From Lepidodermella squamata (Eukaryota; Gastrotricha): a DNA stretch of 64,000 bases. How positions within the stretch are numbered: the stretch's first letter is position 1; every line of letters begins with the position of its first letter. The notes beneath the pieces were generated by a model. The model ran no database searches, had not been told where the DNA came from, and saw nothing but the letters and a program-made list of their open reading frames with translations. A program made the position numbers and the translations under genes. Below, one piece after another: positions 60,164 to 64,000 of this stretch. The stretch is taken from contig JBLDXI010000032.1 in assembly GCA_047495785.1 (NCBI GenBank), forward strand, positions 310,001-374,000, given 5' to 3'.

Positions 60164-63100
60164 ATGGTGTTGTCGTTTATTGAAGATAAAAAATCATCGC
60201 CGAACATGCCTGCCTCAACAATTAGCCTTCAACCGAATCGCATGCTCCATGCCCACCACTCGCCGTACGTGCTTTGCGATTCAAGCAACTGCTTCAACCT
60301 GTCCGAAATGTCGGCGGCTCAGGTGATCAATAGCCTGCAACGCCAACAGCAGTTGTTGATAGCCAAGCAGCAGCAGCAACAACAGCGCCAGGCTTCGGTG
60401 CCGCAATCGCCCTCGTCCGGGGCTGTTTCGCCCAGCTCATCGACGTCTTCGCTCTCGTCGCAACCTGATTTCGTTTGGGCGAAATTTTTCTGGCCATCAC
60501 CTGATAAACAGCCGCCAACGATGAGCCACGCTGACTTGCCCCTGTTGAACCTTGGCAAGCGCACGGGTGCAATTATCCCGCCTAGTGAAGATGACATAAC
60601 GTTAAGTAGCCTTAACGTTGCTTTGAATGTAAGTTTTATCGTTAATTTCCTCCTCCTGGCAGATTCGTCTCGGGTAATCTCCGGTTGTTGTTGTTGTTGT
60701 GTCTATGTTGTTCGGTAATCTATCTAGAAGCGCGCGCGCGATTCGCTCCTGGCACTGTAATAAAACTAATATTTCCATCTTTTCGGTCTTGCGCGTGCGC
60801 GCGCTTGCTCCCGATCGTAAATACAACACATCTGGGTACGCGCGCGCGCACTTTTGCACATTGCTCACTCACCCTGGCTCGACTAATGCTCGTGTAATTT
60901 GGGATTTACTATCGAGACTTCTGACTGGGCGCGCCACCAAGTATACCACCAGTACCATCGCATCTGTATAATATTTATAATGGCAAAAAGTCTAATAGTA
61001 TTACTACGCCAGATATTTAATAGAGAACCGGCCGTGTTATAGCACATTCCCGTCACGGCACCCCTGACTGGTTTGGTTTTGATGTTTGTGTATGCCGATG
61101 CCAGCAACGGCTCGTATTTCTCATCCCGGTCTATAATATCGCTCGCGATCTCTCGCCAACACGTATATTGGCCGCGTCGAAATTTTCTCTCGACGTTCGA
61201 AACCCCCAACGGCCTTATATAATACCGTAATAATAGAAATATTTCGCCGCGCCTCCGTATTACAGTTAACAATATATACAATCGCACGAATAATATTATA
61301 ACAATACGTCTATGTATTATTAAGAATATTTTATTGTAGTCGGCTGGGTTCGGTCTTTCACTGGGCGCTGTGTTTATCGTTCCGGTACCGTCTCTAGTCA
61401 AGGGAAAAGATATGATATAGACTCTCTACCCTCTCTTGGGAGTTTATTGCGCGTTCGATGATATACTAGTGAAGTGGTAGAGACTCCTATGAGATCATCG
61501 AACCGTTTCAATTGGCCCAATCCATCTTAAAATTCCAATATATTTCGCAATTTAGTCAGCACAGTAGCAGTATTAAGCAGGAACATTTTTGAATTATTGC
61601 CAGTAATTTTAATCATAAGTAATGGCTATCTGGTTTCCTACGAACGCAGCTGGCCTTCTATCGGCTCAAAGCCTTGCCGAACTTGTACGTTTTTTGTCGT
61701 TATATTTTTTTCTGGTTATCTTTGTTGATCGCTATTAATTAACACTTGCCGCGCCGCATAATTTATCGCTTCATTGCAAGCTAAAATATTAGTATTATTA
61801 TTATTTTGTTTATTCGCGGCTATGTTACCACCTTAATCCGTGCTAATAATCGCCCGCTCAGGTACACTAATGAATGCAGCGCGCTTGTTCGAAGCTCGGC
61901 GTTAGCACTTTGAAGCTCACAGCGAATGTGTTCGTGCAAATGAGTCAGTCGGCATGGCGCCATTACTAGCTTTATTGCACTCTTTATTGCACGTTTCACC
62001 TGCCGCTGACCGCAGAACATTCATCACAAGCGCGCAAAACCCTCGCGCTTTTCTCGACCTGGTTGGTTGGTTGGTATACGGGCACGCGCCGACGCGAGGT
62101 TCCCAGCTTGTGTTCACCTCAACCGAGTTAAACTCTTCAACTTGATGATGAGGCTCTGATAGCATTGCGCCTTTTGTCTCTCTGTCTATTTCTGCCTGCT
62201 TGCGTCTGTCTTGACGAAGTTCCGCAGGTGACTGTATAAGCGCAACTTAAATCATTAGATACATCTCTATTTTAACTTAATTTGGCCCTCATGAAACATG
62301 GCCAAAAGTTGAATTCCGAAATTCTTACTTTATCGCCGCCGTTAATCGCCCTAGTTTTTACTCTGGCCAGTGCAATTTTTGTGGATTTTTTTCTCGCGTT
62401 CACACCGAAGCTGCTGAATTAGCGGCCTGCTATCTATCGAACCAGTGCATGGGGTGATTGCGTGTTCGGCCTAGCAAACGCATTATCATCCGCAATTTAT
62501 ATACACACATGGCTAGTCTCTAAGCGAATATTTCTCTCGAAAGCTGTCATTTCGCCTTCTATATATCACAGAAAATCGGCGACGGAAAGTGACATTTTCT
62601 GCGTGATAATTTTATTTAAGTTTAATCTATACGCCGCACCCGCGCCACTGTTTCCAATCAACGGCTATATTGCCCGTATACTTGTCCGCTTGTTTGTGGC
62701 GCGCTGCGTCGCTCCCCGAAGGATTGTTGCCGAGCGTTGTTCCTTTCAGCAGCTGCTGCAGTGCATGGCCGCGGAAACAGAGAAGCCGTATTTTATTCGC
62801 AATATGAAAGTGTCTCTCGCTGTTTTCTCTTGAGATTCGCTGCTGCTGCTGTCTATGGCACATCATTCATTTATTGCGCACATTCCATATGTTGCGCGCT
62901 CTTTTCTTCGCCGCTTTATCCGCGCATTCGAAGATCGATTGATTTCGCCGAAAACTAGCAGCGCTTATACCCGCGGCGGCGCGACTAGTAGCAGTATTCG
63001 CCTATAGTCAAGTCCTTGTCGATCTGTGCACATCGTCACTTTGCCTCGATTTTATTTCCATTATTATTAAGATTATTTATATAAAAATATTCTTTTAGAC

Positions 63101-64000
63101 TACTTCTACGCCAGATATAATTCTTTTATTATTACTATTATTTGTATCGCTATCTCTTACCAGTACGACGAGTGGGCGAAGATGTATCATCACGCTTTTT
63201 CGAGTGAATCGAAATAATATCTTCATCTGTCTTAAATTCGGTCGCGATTGTTGTGTAACGGCATTGCGTGCGGCCGAACGTTAATACTAGCCCGAGAACG
63301 CGCGTGTTTGTGTATAATTTTCGACTTGACCTCGCTCCGGAGCCTCGCCAGCAGCAGCTTTACCCCCATTACTCATAATTCTTCCTGCGCTGTCGCCATG
63401 CACGCGCAAGAAGGAGCGCGCGCTCCGTGTCAAACAACCCGTTGCGCGCGCGCATTTTATTGCTCGCAAACAGATGTTGCGCGCAAGTCGCGCCTTTCCG
63501 AATCCATTGCGTTTTAATGATCACGGTCGCTTCTCTTAATATAATTAGCATTCGCTCGACAGATTTTTACTGTACTGCATCTGTCATACTGCACTACCAG
63601 CAGTCCGCTATTATAACTCGCGCGATTCATCCACCCTAATAATTTATTTATTTACATTTTTATCATCTTTTTATTGGCCGGATTTACCCTGAATTTTTTC
63701 GTATAGGCTATTCTTCAGAGTCCCATGACTGCCGGCGCTGGCTATCCAATGTCTGCTGCTCCTGTTCCCGTTACGAATTCTGGCGCCTCAGTCGCCGCGG
63801 CGGCTGCTAATGCCGGCCAAACCCAGCCTTCAGTTCAACCGCCTGCGAAAGCGGGTGAAGAAGTTGGTCGAACGGCGTCTTCCGACCCTGCCTATCAACA
63901 AGCGTTAGTTGCGGCTGCTTTTGCGGCGCAGGTCGCCGAGCAACAACAGCAACAGCAACAGCAGCAACAACAGCAACAGAACCCGGCCAATACCCAACAG
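60164..64000 (+). CDS. Q-rich, low-complexity (probably regulatory) protein, 5' part; runs off the window
   Basis: Exon 1a (60164-60628) encodes 155 residues from MVLSFIEDKKSSPNMPASTI. It includes a poly-Q/AQ tract (LIAKQQQQQQRQ), a Ser/Pro-rich stretch and PPSEDDITLSSLNVALN, ending at GTAAGT in phase 0. A separate exon 1b (61622-61684) encodes MAIWFPTNAAGLLSAQSLAE and one more residue, and also ends in phase 0 (GTACGT). Both can splice to an exon starting at 63719 (SPMTAGAGYPMSAAPVPVT) or, 12 nt earlier, at 63707. That exon continues through AYQQALVAAAFAAQVAE and a run of 13 Q to the window end. The composition is typical of transcription factors or RNA-binding regulators. No domain is reached, so identity is unknown. 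Confidence 0.7.
60629..61621. other. Intron or alternative promoter region with CG-alternating runs
   Basis: About 1 kb between the two alternative first exons. It contains several alternating (CG)n/(GC)n tracts (60729-60740, 60790-60802, 60840-60850), unlike the AT-rich introns elsewhere in the window. The promoter for exon 1b should be in its right part. A 10-bp perfect inverted repeat GTTCGATGAT / ATCATCGAAC lies at about 61453-61503. No gene recognised. Confidence 0.45.
61685..63706. other. Large intron between exon 1b and the Q-rich exon
   Basis: About 2 kb with a moderately high CpG content and further CG-alternating tracts at 63416-63425 and 63443-63452. It holds the only TTAAGGTGG word outside the 3-48 kb block (61828-61836). 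No protein-coding or RNA gene recognised. Confidence 0.45.

Noticed and set aside
60883-61401. Minus-strand frame of 172 codons between the alternative first exons
   Set aside because: Composition is Ile/Arg/Tyr-rich noise, with no motif and no splice context; likely chance.
61453-61503. Hairpin with 10-bp perfect stem as a microRNA precursor
   Set aside because: The loop side does not extend pairing beyond about 10-12 bp; too short and imperfect for a miRNA precursor.
3140-61836. TTAAGGNGG word as degenerate telomeric repeat
   Set aside because: Copies are single, scattered and inside exons, not tandem; the base pattern differs from TTAGGC, TTAGG and TTAGGG.
1-64000. tRNA, rRNA and CRISPR features
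   Set aside because: I looked for tRNA box-B-like sequences, rRNA cores and direct-repeat/spacer arrays and found none I could support.

Overview
This is a stretch of an invertebrate animal genome. The support is spliceosomal introns (about 48-60 nt and 0.5-3.6 kb), an Integrator subunit, an anaphase-promoting-complex subunit, a mitochondrial TMBIM-family protein, and remnants of several eukaryotic transposon classes. I cannot name the species; a nematode-like or other small ecdysozoan genome is only a guess. All genes were read by hand from ORFs and splice signals, so exon ends are predictions.

Positions 2.9-53.3 kb are dominated by one family of tandem, diverged paralogs, all on the minus strand. 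Nine are complete (735-805 residues) and a tenth is present only as a first exon at 2906-3062. Each has an N-terminal block of about three tetratricopeptide (TPR) repeats, a conserved linker of the form DLxxTLxRL followed by FLxxHL, and a long helical, armadillo-like C-terminal half. That half carries recurring motifs: PFN..W or PLN..F, EPWF, RPxxW....RL, and a final LL.x(L/I)...D..F..xL. The layout recalls TPR-armadillo co-chaperones of the TTC12 / UNC-45 kind, but I see no clear orthology. Seven copies lie side by side (3.4-37.1 kb). Six intronless aldo-keto reductase (AKR) genes follow (37.1-46.1 kb), split by the Integrator endonuclease gene INTS11. Two more TPR paralogs (46.6-49.0 and 51.0-53.3 kb) then flank a small two-membrane-segment gene and a compact trypsin-like protease gene.

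Several paralogs have giant introns next to 50-nt ones. The large introns hold degenerate plus-strand mobile elements: a MULE-like element with terminal inverted repeats, Helitron, pogo/Tigger, Ty3/gypsy integrase and Gag, and non-LTR reverse transcriptase. They also hold a nested trio of small related membrane-protein genes (14.9-15.8 kb).

From 54.2 kb onward genes are on the plus strand: CDC16/APC6 (5 exons), GHITM/TMBIM5 (3 exons), then about 2.7 kb without a gene. Last comes the 5' part of a Q-rich, probably regulatory gene with two alternative first exons that splice in the same phase to a poly-Q exon running off the window.

The most unusual non-gene signal is a short dispersed DNA word, TTAAGG(A/C/T)GG(A). 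I find 21 exact copies of the nine-base core on both strands, in exons, introns and spacers; 20 lie between 3 and 48.1 kb. This is roughly ten times chance by a hand estimate.
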